From an uncultured Allomuricauda sp. (GTDB lineage Bacteria > Bacteroidota > Bacteroidia > Flavobacteriales > Flavobacteriaceae), in contig NZ_CANMPQ010000001.1 of assembly GCF_947499695.1 (NCBI RefSeq), positions 806,001 through 870,000 of the forward strand: a stretch of 64,000 nt of DNA, in the 5' to 3' direction. Both the position numbers and the translations under genes were made by a program. Positions 1 through 9,330 of the stretch are shown here, in pieces (within the stretch, counting starts at the first letter, position 1; the number at the start of each line of letters is the position of its first letter). Below the pieces are notes generated by a model. That model saw nothing but the letters and a program-made list of their open reading frames with translations. It did no database searches and was not told where the DNA came from.

Positions 1-2037
1 TTGAAGCTTTGATTTTAACTCATCCATTTCAATATCGCCAGTGACAATGATAGTTGCATTGTTAGGTTTGACCCAGGTGTCATAAAACTTGACGGCATCT
101 TCCCTGGTCAGTTTTTGAACGGTATTCTCATAACCTGTTCCAGTATATGGATTGCTATACGGATGGTTTTCACCATACATATATTTATTCATTACCCTTA
201 ATGCCATGGAAACTGGCTGTGCCTTTTCATTTTTGATATTATTGATTTGCTCATTTTGTAAACGGTCAAATTCTGCCTGCGGAAAAATCGGATTCAACAC
301 AACATCGGAAAACAACTCAAGACTAGAATCAAAACTTTGCTTTAAAGTTGTCATAAACACATTGGACTGATCTTGATTTGAAAACGTACTTAGACTTACT
401 CCTAAAAGTTCCGACTTTTCACTGATTTCCAAGGAATTCAGATTCTTTGTGCCCTCATCCATAAGATTCATGGCAAGTTGTGCGGTTCCCGGACTACTCA
501 AATGATCGGTCTTATACCCCGCATTGACCACAAGGTTAACCACCACAGTTGGGACTCCTGTGCGCTTAGCTAGCACAACGTTTAGTCCATTGGAAAGTTG
601 TGCTTTTTCCAAAGCTGGAAACTTAGAACTCTTTTGTTCCCCCAATTCTGGAAGTTTGGAACGGTCAACCGTACTTTTTTGCACTGTATATTCAGGGAAT
701 GGTTTGCATACCAAAATGTGTTTTCCTTTGGATAGCCATTTATTCGCGGTGCTTTTCAGGTCTTCAATTGTAGCATCCTCAATAAATTTCAAACGCGTTT
801 TATAATACGAAGCGTCTCCAAAATAGGTCTGGTTGGAGGCAAGAATATCCGAAACTCCACCAAATCCACCAATACGTTCAAGTCCTTTTATGAAATTGGC
901 AAAATAGGCTGCTTTTACCCTTTTCAATTCAGCTTCCTTAGGACCTTCTCTCAAAAAATTCTGAATTTCGGCTTCCAGTTGGCTTTTAAGTTTATCCGAA
1001 TCCTGACCCGGCTTAACATTCAACCAAGTAATAAATCTACTAGCTATTTCACTTGATGCTTGAAAAGAAACGACGGCACTAGCAGTCTGATCTTCGTAAA
1101 CAAATTTCTTGTACAACCTTGAATTTTTCCCGCTAGTAAGAATTGAAGAGATCAAATCAAAATGTAAATCTTCCCTATCGCCAAACTGTGGGGTGTTCCA
1201 AGCAAACAGTACTCTGGTCTCAGGCACTCTATCTTCATAAACCTGATAAGTATCGAAATTTCGTTCAGGTATATTCACTTCCTGTCTTTCAATGGTCGGC
1301 CCTGCAGGAATATCTCCAAAATATTTTAAAACCTTTTGATGTACTTCTTCCGGATTGACATCACCGGCAACAGCTACGACAGCATTTGCTGCACCATAAT
1401 ATGACTTGAACCATTCTTGAACATCTTCCATTGAAGCTGCATTTAAATCCTCCATTTCCCCGATAACTGTCCAGGAATAAGGATGCCCTTTGGGGTACAT
1501 GGCCTTGGTCAAATAGTTCCATTGTTTTCCATATGGTTGATTTTCTCCTTGTCTTTTTTCATTTTGAACCACACCTCGCTGTTCATCCAATCTTTCTTGA
1601 TCTACAGCTCCTAGTAAATGTCCCATACGGTCAGATTCTAAAAACAGTACTTGGTCAAGGGCTGATACCGGTACATTTTGAAAATAATTGGTCCTGTCCG
1701 TATTTGTAGTCCCATTTAAATCGGTACCACCTATACTTTCCAGTGCCTGGAAGTAATCCTTGTTATAGTTCTCACTTCCGTTGAACATGAGATGCTCAAA
1801 GAGATGGGCAAAACCACTCTTTCCTGGTTTCTCATTTTTAGATCCCACATGATACCACACATTCACGGCGGCAATCGGAGCTTTATGGTCCTCATGAACA
1901 AGCAAAGTGAGTCCGTTTGGCAAATTAAATTGCTCATATGGAATTTCTATTTCGCTGGCGTTGAACTGAAAGTTTTGTCCGTATTGCGATTGCATACACA
2001 ATACGACCACGGCAATAAGAATAAAGTATCTTTTCAT
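1..2037 (-). CDS. M16 family zinc metallopeptidase (C-terminus beyond window)
   Basis: This gene enters from the left edge; 679 codons are present and it has no stop inside the window. The translation begins with a signal peptide ending near YGQ, so the product is exported to the periplasm or outer membrane. The inverted zinc motif HLFEH is at residues 78-82 (H78, E81, H82), followed by the usual VQNEKRQ segment carrying the third ligand. A second, catalytically silent M16 half begins around residue 480 (LSNGLNVVLAKR). This two-half layout is that of the roughly 930-residue pitrilysin/insulinase-like proteases common in Bacteroidetes. Substrate unknown. It is transcribed alone, away from the DoxX gene, with about 250 bp of upstream DNA without a recognisable element. 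Confidence 0.93.
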   Translation of the reverse strand, partial: MKRYFILIAVVVLCMQSQYGQNFQFNASEIEIPYEQFNLPNGLTLLVHEDHKAPIAAVNVWYHVGSKNEKPGKSGFAHLFEHLMFNGSENYNKDYFQALESIGGTDLNGTTNTDRTNYFQNVPVSALDQVLFLESDRMGHLLGAVDQERLDEQRGVVQNEKRQGENQPYGKQWNYLTKAMYPKGHPYSWTVIGEMEDLNAASMEDVQEWFKSYYGAANAVVAVAGDVNPEEVHQKVLKYFGDIPAGPTIERQEVNIPERNFDTYQVYEDRVPETRVLFAWNTPQFGDREDLHFDLISSILTSGKNSRLYKKFVYEDQTASAVVSFQASSEIASRFITWLNVKPGQDSDKLKSQLEAEIQNFLREGPKEAELKRVKAAYFANFIKGLERIGGFGGVSDILASNQTYFGDASYYKTRLKFIEDATIEDLKSTANKWLSKGKHILVCKPFPEYTVQKSTVDRSKLPELGEQKSSKFPALEKAQLSNGLNVVLAKRTGVPTVVVNLVVNAGYKTDHLSSPGTAQLAMNLMDEGTKNLNSLEISEKSELLGVSLSTFSNQDQSNVFMTTLKQSFDSSLELFSDVVLNPIFPQAEFDRLQNEQINNIKNEKAQPVSMALRVMNKYMYGENHPYSNPYTGTGYENTVQKLTREDAVKFYDTWVKPNNATIIVTGDIEMDELKSKLQ

Positions 2038-2284
2038 GACTGTGATTTATTGTTTTTTGATTGAAATAATTAAGTGTGAAACAAGGTAATGATAAGTTTT
2101 AGTTTTCCCAAGTATTTCCATTAGGGCGAACATACTATATTAAGATTACAGAGTGCAGCTAAATTGCCAAATCCGCTGAACAAAATTGTGGAATTAATGA
2201 AGATGGCAACCGTCAATTTCCATTCGATTTTTCTTATTATTCGCGACATAATTTATACATTCACGTAAATTTAAAATCCCCCTA

Positions 2285-2662
2285 ATGAAAAATAGTCTTT
2301 TAATCCATCTAGGTCTTGCCCTCCTCAGGATAGTTCCTTCTGCACTTTTAATGACACATGGCTATCCAAAACTTCAAAAGCTTATAAGCGGAAACACTGA
2401 ATTCTTGAACCCCATTGGTATTGGTCAAGCCCCTTCTCTATTTTTGACAGTAATTGGTGAATTTGTTTGTCCAATTTTATTGATTATTGGATTTAAAACA
2501 AGGTGGGCTGCAATTCCAGCTGCAATTACCATGTTTGTTGCCAGCTTTATTGTTCATGCTTCGGATCCTCTGGGTAAAAAGGAATTGGCTTTACTTTATC
2601 TTACCGTTTTCGTGGTTATTTTTCTTTTAGGTCCTGGTAAGTATAGCGTAGACAAAAAATAG
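2285..2662 (+). CDS. DoxX family membrane protein
   Basis: A 125-residue protein with four predicted membrane helices (about 6-24, 50-68, 73-92 and 100-118). The first helix is followed by the family-type R..PSALLMTHGYPKL segment. DoxX proteins are small inner-membrane proteins, some associated with thiosulfate:quinone oxidoreductase or redox stress, but most have no assigned reaction. Length is typical. The gene is convergent with holA, the two stop codons being 2 bp apart, with no obvious terminator between them. A specific function cannot be assigned from sequence. Confidence 0.85.
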   Translation: MKNSLLIHLGLALLRIVPSALLMTHGYPKLQKLISGNTEFLNPIGIGQAPSLFLTVIGEFVCPILLIIGFKTRWAAIPAAITMFVASFIVHASDPLGKKELALLYLTVFVVIFLLGPGKYSVDKK

Positions 2663-2664
2663 AA

Positions 2665-3666
2665 TCAATCTATTTGGATCAGTAACTCTTTCAATAAATC
2701 TGCCTGTGATAAATTGTTGGCATTTACGCCCTTACTCTTTAAGTCCAATTGGCGTAATCCTGAAACAATGCCGCTAACACGTTTCATGGGATAATTTTTG
2801 GCAGCTGTAGTGAATTCATTCACAAAATAGGGGTTGACTCCGAGTACCTTAGAAACATTACCAGGAGAGTGGTCCTTAAGCCCATGATACTGTAATAATT
2901 GAGTGAAGAAGGTACTTAATAAAGAAATGGTTACAACAAAAGGGTTATCCTTTGGGTTCTGGGCGAAATAATCAAGAATACGGACTGCTTTCCGTATGTT
3001 CTTTTCACCAATGGCTTTTTTCAGTTCAAAATTGTTGAAATCCTTACTGATACCGATATGCTTTTCAATCAGTTCCGAGGTAATCTCTGTGTCCCCGGGT
3101 ACTACCAATAACAATTTATCCAGTTCATTATTGATTTTACTTAGGTCAGCACCCAAATATTCTACCAATAATACTGCAGCCTTTGGCTCAATCCTATACT
3201 TTTTACCACCAAGCGTACGACGTATCCATTCGGAAACTTGGTTTTCATAAAGCTTTTTGCTTTCAAAAAGCTCCCCATTTTTTTGAATGGCTTTGTAAAG
3301 CTTCTTGCGTTTGTCCAGTTTTTTGTACTTGTAACAGATTACCAATATGGTCGAAGGCTGGGGATTTTCGACATATGAAACAAATTTTTCAATGTTTCGA
3401 GATAGGTGTTGTGCTTCCTTTACAATCACCACCTGATGTTCAGCCATCATTGGAAATCTTTTTGCATTTGATATGACTTCATCAACACTTGTATCCTTTC
3501 CATACAATACCATTTGGTTGAATCCTTTTTCTTCCTCTGCCAATACATTTTCAGAGATGTATTGCGATATCTTGTCAATATAATAGGGCTCGTCCCCCAT
3601 TAAAAAATATATAGGTTTTGGATTGCCTTCGTCAATATGGTTTACAATTTCCTTTATCCGTTCCAT
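2665..3666 (-). CDS. holA: DNA polymerase III subunit delta
   Basis: A 333-residue protein of the clamp-loader delta family, which opens the beta clamp during loading onto primed DNA. The N-terminus has the family block IYFLMGDEPYYIDKI (about residues 19-33), a nucleotide-binding fold without a usable Walker A motif. The middle contains the delta-type segment with EYLGADLSKINNELDKL, and the C-terminal helical collar domain ends in LLKELLIQID. Length matches the family (about 330-345). It starts at an ATG and is divergent from the HsdR-N protein gene, with only 26 bp between starts, so the two promoters must overlap or lie inside the genes. Confidence 0.93.
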   Translation of the reverse strand: MERIKEIVNHIDEGNPKPIYFLMGDEPYYIDKISQYISENVLAEEEKGFNQMVLYGKDTSVDEVISNAKRFPMMAEHQVVIVKEAQHLSRNIEKFVSYVENPQPSTILVICYKYKKLDKRKKLYKAIQKNGELFESKKLYENQVSEWIRRTLGGKKYRIEPKAAVLLVEYLGADLSKINNELDKLLLVVPGDTEITSELIEKHIGISKDFNNFELKKAIGEKNIRKAVRILDYFAQNPKDNPFVVTISLLSTFFTQLLQYHGLKDHSPGNVSKVLGVNPYFVNEFTTAAKNYPMKRVSGIVSGLRQLDLKSKGVNANNLSQADLLKELLIQID

Positions 3667-3692
3667 TCAGAAAAAATCATCAAATTTGTCCA

Positions 3693-4139
3693 ATGCAATC
3701 ATTGAACTTTCCCAAGTATCGGTTTAGAGTCAAAAGTAGCGAAAATAGCCTCCATATTTTTGACTTGATACGTAAAAAGTTTGTCCTGCTACAACCTGAG
3801 GAATGGGTACGCCAACATGTACTTCATTTTTTGATTTTCACCAAAAATTATCCGCAGAGTATCATCAATGTGGAAAAACAGCTCACGGTAAACAATTTGA
3901 AGAAACGATACGATATTGTTGTATTCAAACCCGATGGCCATATTGATATTTTGGTAGAATGTAAAGCACCAGAAGTTAAAATTGACCAAACCACTTTTGA
4001 TCAAATAGCGCAATACAATCTCAGCTTAAAGGCAAACTACCTTATGGTTACCAATGGAATGGAGCATTATTATTGTAAAATGGACCTGGAACAAGAAAAA
4101 TATTTGTTTTTGAAGGAAATTCCTGATTTTAGCCGTTAA
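3693..4139 (+). CDS. Stand-alone HsdR-N domain protein (PD-(D/E)XK-like fold)
   Basis: A 148-residue protein counted from the ATG at 3693; a longer reading frame exists upstream but would overlap the start of holA. It consists almost entirely of the domain found at the N-terminus of type I restriction HsdR subunits. The nuclease-like core is visible as KRYDIVVF followed by ILVECKAPE, giving the D...ExK pattern of PD-(D/E)XK nucleases. There is no helicase domain and no HsdM or HsdS nearby, so it is not a restriction system. Such single-domain proteins are widespread next to holA in Bacteroidetes, but their role is unknown; a DNA repair or nuclease role is only inference. The glycosyltransferase gene follows 12 bp downstream. 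Confidence 0.85.
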   Translation: MQSLNFPKYRFRVKSSENSLHIFDLIRKKFVLLQPEEWVRQHVLHFLIFTKNYPQSIINVEKQLTVNNLKKRYDIVVFKPDGHIDILVECKAPEVKIDQTTFDQIAQYNLSLKANYLMVTNGMEHYYCKMDLEQEKYLFLKEIPDFSR

Positions 4140-4151
4140 TTTGCTGCCGTT

Positions 4152-5153
4152 TTGAAAGTTGCCATAGTCATATTAAACTGGAACGGTAAAGCGTTGCTGG
4201 AACGATTTCTTCCAACTGTAATCGCTCATTCCGATGAAGCGGACATCTATGTCGTTGACAATGCCAGTGAAGATGATTCCGTTGCCGTTGTTAGTAGCAA
4301 ATATCCTCAGATAGGTATTGTGCAAAATTCAACTAATGGCGGCTTTGCCAAAGGCTATAATGATGGACTGCAAACTATCGACGCAGATATCTACTGTCTT
4401 TTAAACTCCGATGTCGAAGTTGCTCCGAATTGGTTGAATCCTATTTTGAAGACGTTCAAAGACGTCCCGGAAGCGGCTATTATCCAACCTAAAATCTTGG
4501 ACCTTAATCGAAGGGAATATTTTGAGTATGCTGGCGCAGCTGGTGGATTTATTGATATGCTGGGGTATCCATTTTGTAGGGGAAGAATATTTCAGGCACT
4601 TGAAAAAGACCAGGGACAGTACAATGATACCAAAGAAGTCTTCTGGGCGACTGGGGCCTGTATGTTTATCAAAAGTGATGTTTTTAAATCCTTAAACGGC
4701 TTTGACCAAGACTACTTTGCCCACCAGGAAGAAATAGATCTTTGCTGGAGAGCAAAAAATGCTGGTCATAAGGTCTATTATGTTGGAGAAAGTCATGTAT
4801 ATCACCTTGGGGGTTCTACATTAAAAAACATGGACCCTAAGAAAACCTTTTTGAATTTTCGGAATTCCTTGTACTCCATAACCAAAAATCTGCCCGGCAA
4901 AAGAGCGCTTTCAATCATAATTTTAAGGTTATTATTGGATGGAATAGCTGGACTGCGATTTGTTTTTCAATTTAAGTTCAATCATTGTTTAGCGATAATC
5001 AAAGCGCATATAAGTTTTTATATTAATTTTAGAAGGATTTACGGCAAAAGGGAAAAAGCTAATTTTTTGCAAAAATACTATTCTACGACATCCATTGTCT
5101 GGTCCCATTTCGTACATCAAGTAAAGAATTTTAACATTTTAGTAAAAGATTAA
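4152..5153 (+). CDS. Glycosyltransferase family 2
   Basis: A 333-residue GT-A fold enzyme that should transfer a sugar from a nucleotide-sugar donor. Visible motifs are AIVILNWNG (4-12), VVDNASEDD (34-42, nucleotide binding), NGGFAKGYN (62-70), the metal-binding LLNSD (83-87) and the acceptor-side HQEEIDLCWR (191-200) with catalytic acidic residues. This is the rhamnosyltransferase-like (WbbL) layout, but the acceptor cannot be predicted. The start is a TTG at 4152, immediately before the conserved first beta strand; no ATG fits. It lies 12 bp after the HsdR-N gene and is probably co-transcribed with it. The C-terminus from about 230 is basic and amphipathic, consistent with membrane association. 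Confidence 0.92.
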   Translation: MKVAIVILNWNGKALLERFLPTVIAHSDEADIYVVDNASEDDSVAVVSSKYPQIGIVQNSTNGGFAKGYNDGLQTIDADIYCLLNSDVEVAPNWLNPILKTFKDVPEAAIIQPKILDLNRREYFEYAGAAGGFIDMLGYPFCRGRIFQALEKDQGQYNDTKEVFWATGACMFIKSDVFKSLNGFDQDYFAHQEEIDLCWRAKNAGHKVYYVGESHVYHLGGSTLKNMDPKKTFLNFRNSLYSITKNLPGKRALSIIILRLLLDGIAGLRFVFQFKFNHCLAIIKAHISFYINFRRIYGKREKANFLQKYYSTTSIVWSHFVHQVKNFNILVKD

Positions 5154-5186
5154 CTACGCCTGACCACGCAAACATTGCATTTTACA

Positions 5187-5194
5187 TAATTTTG
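5187..5194 (+). promoter_or_regulatory. Candidate -7 promoter element for the OmpA lipoprotein gene
   Basis: The octamer TAATTTTG matches the Bacteroidetes primary sigma factor -7 consensus TAnnTTTG and lies 53 bp before the start codon. No good TTG element is seen at the usual distance upstream, so this is a partial match only. Confidence 0.35.
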
Positions 5195-5247
5195 GTCTCG
5201 TTTTTAATCCAGAAAATCAAACATATCTATAACTTATTACCACGATT

Positions 5248-6123
5248 ATGAAAAAAGTTTTCCTAGGAACATTATCTATGGCAATTTTATTGACTTCCTG
5301 CGTATCTCAAAAGAAATATGCCGATTTGGAAGCCAAGCACAAAGAAACCCAAGACCTATTAAATTCTGCAACAGTTAAGTTAAATGACTGTTTGGAAGAA
5401 AAAGCTACGGCTTCGTCCAGACTTCAGACTCTTGAAGATCAAAACGCTTTCTTGAAAGCCAACAACCAAGAGTTGATCAACAACATGGGCAATTTAACTA
5501 CACTTACTACCAAAGGTGCTGAAAACCTTGAGAAATCTTTGGAGAGTCTTCGTGAAAAGGACCTTACCATTAGAAAATTACAAGATGCGGTTACAAGAAG
5601 GGATTCTGTAAACCTTGCTTTGGTTCAGAGCTTAAAAGGTGTTCTTGGAAATTTGGATGATGAAGATATCGAGGTTAGTGTAGAAAAAGGTGTGGTATAT
5701 GTATCCATCTCTGATAAACTATTGTTCAGAAGTGGAAGTTATAACATCACAAGCGCAGCTAGAAACGTTCTTGGTAAAGTTGCCAAGGTTGTGAACAACA
5801 AGCCAGATTTTGAATTCTTGGTTGAAGGACATACAGATAATGTACCTTATAAAGGAAGTGGAGCTCTTGTTGACAACTGGGACTTGAGTGCAAAAAGAGC
5901 GACATCCATTGTTAGAACATTGCAAAATGATTTCAATGTTGACCCCAAGCGTATGACCGCAGCTGGAAGAAGTTATTATATTCCTGTGGCGTCTAACGAC
6001 ACAGCAGCAGACAGAGCTAAAAACAGAAGAACACGTATTGTAGTATTGCCAAAAATTGACCAATTCTACAGTATGATAGAAGAAGGAATGAAAGATCCAG
6101 CCATCGGCGGTTCTGGAAACTAG
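5248..6123 (+). CDS. OmpA family peptidoglycan-binding lipoprotein
   Basis: A 291-residue outer-membrane lipoprotein. The signal peptide ends in LLTSC with the lipidated cysteine at residue 18. A coiled coil spans about 22-130 (heptads rich in L, K and E). The OmpA C-terminal domain occupies about 145-270: GHTDN at 194-198, and the diaminopimelate-binding signature N210-x-D212-LS-x-x-R217. It should tether the outer membrane to peptidoglycan (Pal-like). The gene is monocistronic, with a candidate promoter upstream and a hairpin terminator directly downstream. A degenerate relative lies at 12777-13550 in this window. Confidence 0.92.
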   Translation: MKKVFLGTLSMAILLTSCVSQKKYADLEAKHKETQDLLNSATVKLNDCLEEKATASSRLQTLEDQNAFLKANNQELINNMGNLTTLTTKGAENLEKSLESLREKDLTIRKLQDAVTRRDSVNLALVQSLKGVLGNLDDEDIEVSVEKGVVYVSISDKLLFRSGSYNITSAARNVLGKVAKVVNNKPDFEFLVEGHTDNVPYKGSGALVDNWDLSAKRATSIVRTLQNDFNVDPKRMTAAGRSYYIPVASNDTAADRAKNRRTRIVVLPKIDQFYSMIEEGMKDPAIGGSGN

Positions 6124-6142
6124 TCTTTCTATATATAGTATG

Positions 6143-6170
6143 AAAAAGCGGTCTCTGGGCCGCTTTTTTT
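6143..6170. terminator. Bidirectional intrinsic terminator
   Basis: AAAAAGCGG and CCGCTTTTT form a 9-bp stem around an 8-nt loop with a T run on each strand. It lies between the convergent ompA-like and yciO-like genes and can serve both. Confidence 0.85.
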
Positions 6171-6174
6171 TATT

Positions 6175-6795
6175 TTAGAAAATATCAATACTTCCCTTGC
6201 CTTCGCTAACAACCTCAGGGTATCCGTTAGAAAGATCTACGACCGTTGAAGCAACATTTCCGCCGTATCCCCCATCAACGACCACATCCACCAAATTTTG
6301 CCATTTTTCATAAATAAGCTCTGGGTCTGTGGTATATTCCAATATATCATCCTCATCCCGAATAGAGGTTGAAACTATAGGGTTCCCTAATTCGGTGACT
6401 AGGGCACTTACAATGGCATTGTCAGGAACACGAATACCGACGGTCTTCTTCTTTTTAAAATCTTTGGGAAGATTATTATTGCCAGGAAGGATAAATGTAT
6501 ACGGTCCTGGCAATGCTCGTTTTAAAATTTTAAACGTAGCCGTATCAATTTGACGTACAAAATCAGATAGATTGCTCAAATCAGGACAAACAAAGGACCA
6601 ATTGGCTTTTTCCAACTTTATCCCTTTAATCCGAGCTATTTTTTGTAGTGCTTTTGAATTTGTGATATCGCAACCCAGACCATAAACCGTGTCGGTCGGA
6701 TAAATAATCAATCCTCCTTTTCGGAGTATCGCTCCAATTTTTTCAATCTGACGAGGATTTGGGTTTTCCTCAAAAAGTTTTATGAGCTCGGCCAT
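6175..6795 (-). CDS. YciO-type member of the Sua5/YrdC/YciO family
   Basis: A 206-residue protein counted from the ATG at 6795 (a TTG lies 6 bp further upstream). It has the Sua5/TsaC double-stranded RNA-binding-like fold: YPTDTVYGLGCD near the N-terminus, then PGPYTFIL, IGIRVPDNA and a C-terminal VDVVVDGGYGG and STVVDL. The family makes threonylcarbamoyl-AMP for the tRNA t6A modification. However, the KxRxxxK segment that TsaC/Sua5 uses to hold ATP and bicarbonate reads KGIKLEK here, without the arginine, and the overall pattern resembles E. coli YciO more than YrdC. The Sua5 C-terminal domain is absent. Automated pipelines would call it L-threonylcarbamoyladenylate synthase; that activity is uncertain. 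Confidence 0.82.
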   Translation of the reverse strand: MAELIKLFEENPNPRQIEKIGAILRKGGLIIYPTDTVYGLGCDITNSKALQKIARIKGIKLEKANWSFVCPDLSNLSDFVRQIDTATFKILKRALPGPYTFILPGNNNLPKDFKKKKTVGIRVPDNAIVSALVTELGNPIVSTSIRDEDDILEYTTDPELIYEKWQNLVDVVVDGGYGGNVASTVVDLSNGYPEVVSEGKGSIDIF

Positions 6796-6869
6796 CAACA
6801 ATTCTCATTTTCTACAAAGTAACAAAGATTATGGCCATTGCGAAGACTTTGCATGGCCATCGGGGATAA

Positions 6870-9200
6870 TTATCCTTCCAAAACCTCTAATTTGGCAAAT
6901 CTCAAAAGCAGTTTCTTCACATCTCCCCGCTCAAATTTGATTTCGGCTTTTTTATCATTTCCAACTCCTTCAATTTTCAAAATTTTACCCTTTCCAAATC
7001 GAGTATGATTCACCAAGGCACCTTCTGCTAAATTAGGATCAACGGTATTGGTATTGTTTGTTGGTGCGGCAATTTCTGGTTTTAATTTTCTGAGCTTACG
7101 AAGCTGGTTTTCGTTGGGTTTTTGTACGCTGGGCGGGGTTCCATTTTTAGGTTTTATCTGCCGAAGTTTACTCTTGTCCACCTCGCCAAAGATATTGGCG
7201 TCAATCATGGATTTGTAGCGGTACCCATCACTGACCGGAGTAAGATTTTCAACATATTGCTCTTCTATTTCCTCTAAAAATCGACTCGGTTCCGCATCAA
7301 TTAACTTTCCCCAACGGTATCTATTTTGAGTATAGGTTAAATACGCTTGTTTTTCGGCCCGAGTCAATGCGACATAAAACAAACGTCTTTCCTCTTCCAG
7401 TTCACTTCTTGTGTTCATGCTCATAGCTGAAGGAAAAAGGTCTTCCTCCATACCTACAATATAAACATATGGAAACTCCAAACCCTTTGCCAAATGAATC
7501 GTCATCAAAGCAACACGGTCATCATCTCCTGTATCTTTGTCCATATCAGTGGCAAGAGCCACATCTTCCAAAAATTCTGTAAGACTACCTGTTGCATCGG
7601 CCAGTTCTTTTTGCCCTTCAACAAAATCTTTGATTCCGTTCAACAACTCTTCAATGTTCTCCATCCGTGCTATACCTTCTGGAGTGCCATCTTTTTTGAA
7701 CTCCAACAACAGTCCCGTTTTCTTGGATACATGTTCAGCAAGGTTGAAAGCATCAGATCCCTCATTCATAATTTGGAAGCTTTTGATCATTGTCACAAAA
7801 TCTTCCAGCTTTCGTTTGGTGCCTGCATTGATTTTTAAATTGAGTTTATCCAAATGTTCCATCACCTCAAAAATGGAACGGCCATAATGATTAGCGGCCA
7901 CTACCAATTTATCAATGGTAGTCTGACCAATACCCCGAGCTGGAAAATTAACGATCCTTTTTAGAGCTTCCTCATCTTTTGGATTGATAACCATTCGCAA
8001 ATAGGCCAACACATCCTTAATTTCTTTCCGCTGATAAAAAGAAAGCCCTCCGTAGATGCGATAAGGGATATCTCGTTTGCGCAAAGCATCTTCAATAGCT
8101 CTTGATTGAGAATTGGTTCGGTACAACACCGCAAACTCACCATTCGGCATTTGCAGCTGCATTTTGTTTTCAAAAATGGAGCTTGCCACATACCTACCCT
8201 CTTCCGCATCAGTAATACTTCTGTGGATTTTTATCTTATTCCCTTCATCATTGGAAGTCCAGACCACCTTTTCCAATTGGTTTTTGTTCTTTGCAATGAT
8301 CGAATTGGCTGCGTTGACTATATTTTTTGTGGAACGGTAATTCTGTTCCAACCTATACATCCCAACATCATCATAGTCCTTTTGAAAATTAAGGATATTA
8401 CTGATATTGGCTCCTCTAAACGAATAGATACTCTGGGCATCATCACCCACTACACATATGTTTTGATATCGATCTGAAAGTGCTTTGACAATCAAGTATT
8501 GTGAATGGTTAGTATCCTGGTACTCATCAACCAAAATGTAGCGAAACCTGTCCTGATACTTCATTAACACCTCCGGAAAACGGGTTAATAGTTCATTGGT
8601 GCGGAGCAGTAAGTCATCAAAATCCATGGCTCCAGCCTTAAAACAACGATCCACATAGTTTTGGTAAATCTCACCAAGTCTTGGTCGTTTGGCCATGGCA
8701 TCCGCTTCAACTAGTTCTGGGTTTTGAAAATAGGCTTTAACCGTAATCAAGCTGTTTTTATAAGACGATATCCGATTTTGAATTTGCTTATACTTATAAA
8801 TATCCTTGTCTAGTCCCATCTCTTTGATAATGGAAGCAATCAGACGTTGGGAATCCTGCGTGTCATAAATGGTGAAATTGCTCGGGTAACCTAATTTATC
8901 CCCATCAAAACGTAACAGCTTGGCAAAAACGGAGTGAAAAGTCCCCATCCAAAGGCTCTTGGCTTCAGAATTTCCAACAATGGTGGCTATACGCTTTTTC
9001 ATTTCGCGAGCTGCCTTGTTGGTAAAAGTCAATGCAAGAATATTAAACGAATCGACACCTTGCTCCATTAAATGGACAATTCTATAGGTCAATACACGAG
9101 TCTTACCAGAGCCTGCTCCAGCAATCACCATTAATGGGCCATCTTTGTGCAGCACCGGTGCCCGTTGGGCATCGTTCAATTCATCCAAAAAAGTACTCAA
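6870..9200 (-). CDS. UvrD/PcrA-type ATP-dependent DNA helicase
   Basis: A 776-residue superfamily 1A 3'-5' helicase used in repair and in clearing proteins from DNA. The motifs appear in order: the Q motif LNDAQRAPV, Walker A GAGSGKT (28-34), TFTNKAAREM, DEYQDTN (motif II, about 222-228), GDDAQSIYSFRGA (motif III), QNYRST, VALMTIHLAKGLEF (motif V) and VALTRAEKQ (motif VI). The C-terminal 50 residues form a Tudor-like domain (GALVNHTRFGKGKI), the RNA-polymerase-contacting element of PcrA/UvrD. The start is a TTG (MSTFLDELND); no ATG is present upstream in frame. Divergent from the DsrE gene. Choosing between the names uvrD and pcrA is not possible from sequence alone. Confidence 0.95.
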   Translation of the reverse strand: MSTFLDELNDAQRAPVLHKDGPLMVIAGAGSGKTRVLTYRIVHLMEQGVDSFNILALTFTNKAAREMKKRIATIVGNSEAKSLWMGTFHSVFAKLLRFDGDKLGYPSNFTIYDTQDSQRLIASIIKEMGLDKDIYKYKQIQNRISSYKNSLITVKAYFQNPELVEADAMAKRPRLGEIYQNYVDRCFKAGAMDFDDLLLRTNELLTRFPEVLMKYQDRFRYILVDEYQDTNHSQYLIVKALSDRYQNICVVGDDAQSIYSFRGANISNILNFQKDYDDVGMYRLEQNYRSTKNIVNAANSIIAKNKNQLEKVVWTSNDEGNKIKIHRSITDAEEGRYVASSIFENKMQLQMPNGEFAVLYRTNSQSRAIEDALRKRDIPYRIYGGLSFYQRKEIKDVLAYLRMVINPKDEEALKRIVNFPARGIGQTTIDKLVVAANHYGRSIFEVMEHLDKLNLKINAGTKRKLEDFVTMIKSFQIMNEGSDAFNLAEHVSKKTGLLLEFKKDGTPEGIARMENIEELLNGIKDFVEGQKELADATGSLTEFLEDVALATDMDKDTGDDDRVALMTIHLAKGLEFPYVYIVGMEEDLFPSAMSMNTRSELEEERRLFYVALTRAEKQAYLTYTQNRYRWGKLIDAEPSRFLEEIEEQYVENLTPVSDGYRYKSMIDANIFGEVDKSKLRQIKPKNGTPPSVQKPNENQLRKLRKLKPEIAAPTNNTNTVDPNLAEGALVNHTRFGKGKILKIEGVGNDKKAEIKFERGDVKKLLLRFAKLEVLEG

Positions 9201-9330
9201 ACCGTAAGGTGTTTAAAAAGTAGATGTGAAATTAGCCAATAATGGTTTCATGCTAAAATGATCCTGTTAATACTTATAAACACGATTACGTTTTAATTGG
9301 AATTGAATATATTTAGGAAATTAAAAAAAT

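Noticed and set aside
3693-4139. A type I restriction-modification system
   Set aside because: Only the HsdR N-terminal domain is present; there is no motor domain, methyltransferase or specificity subunit nearby.
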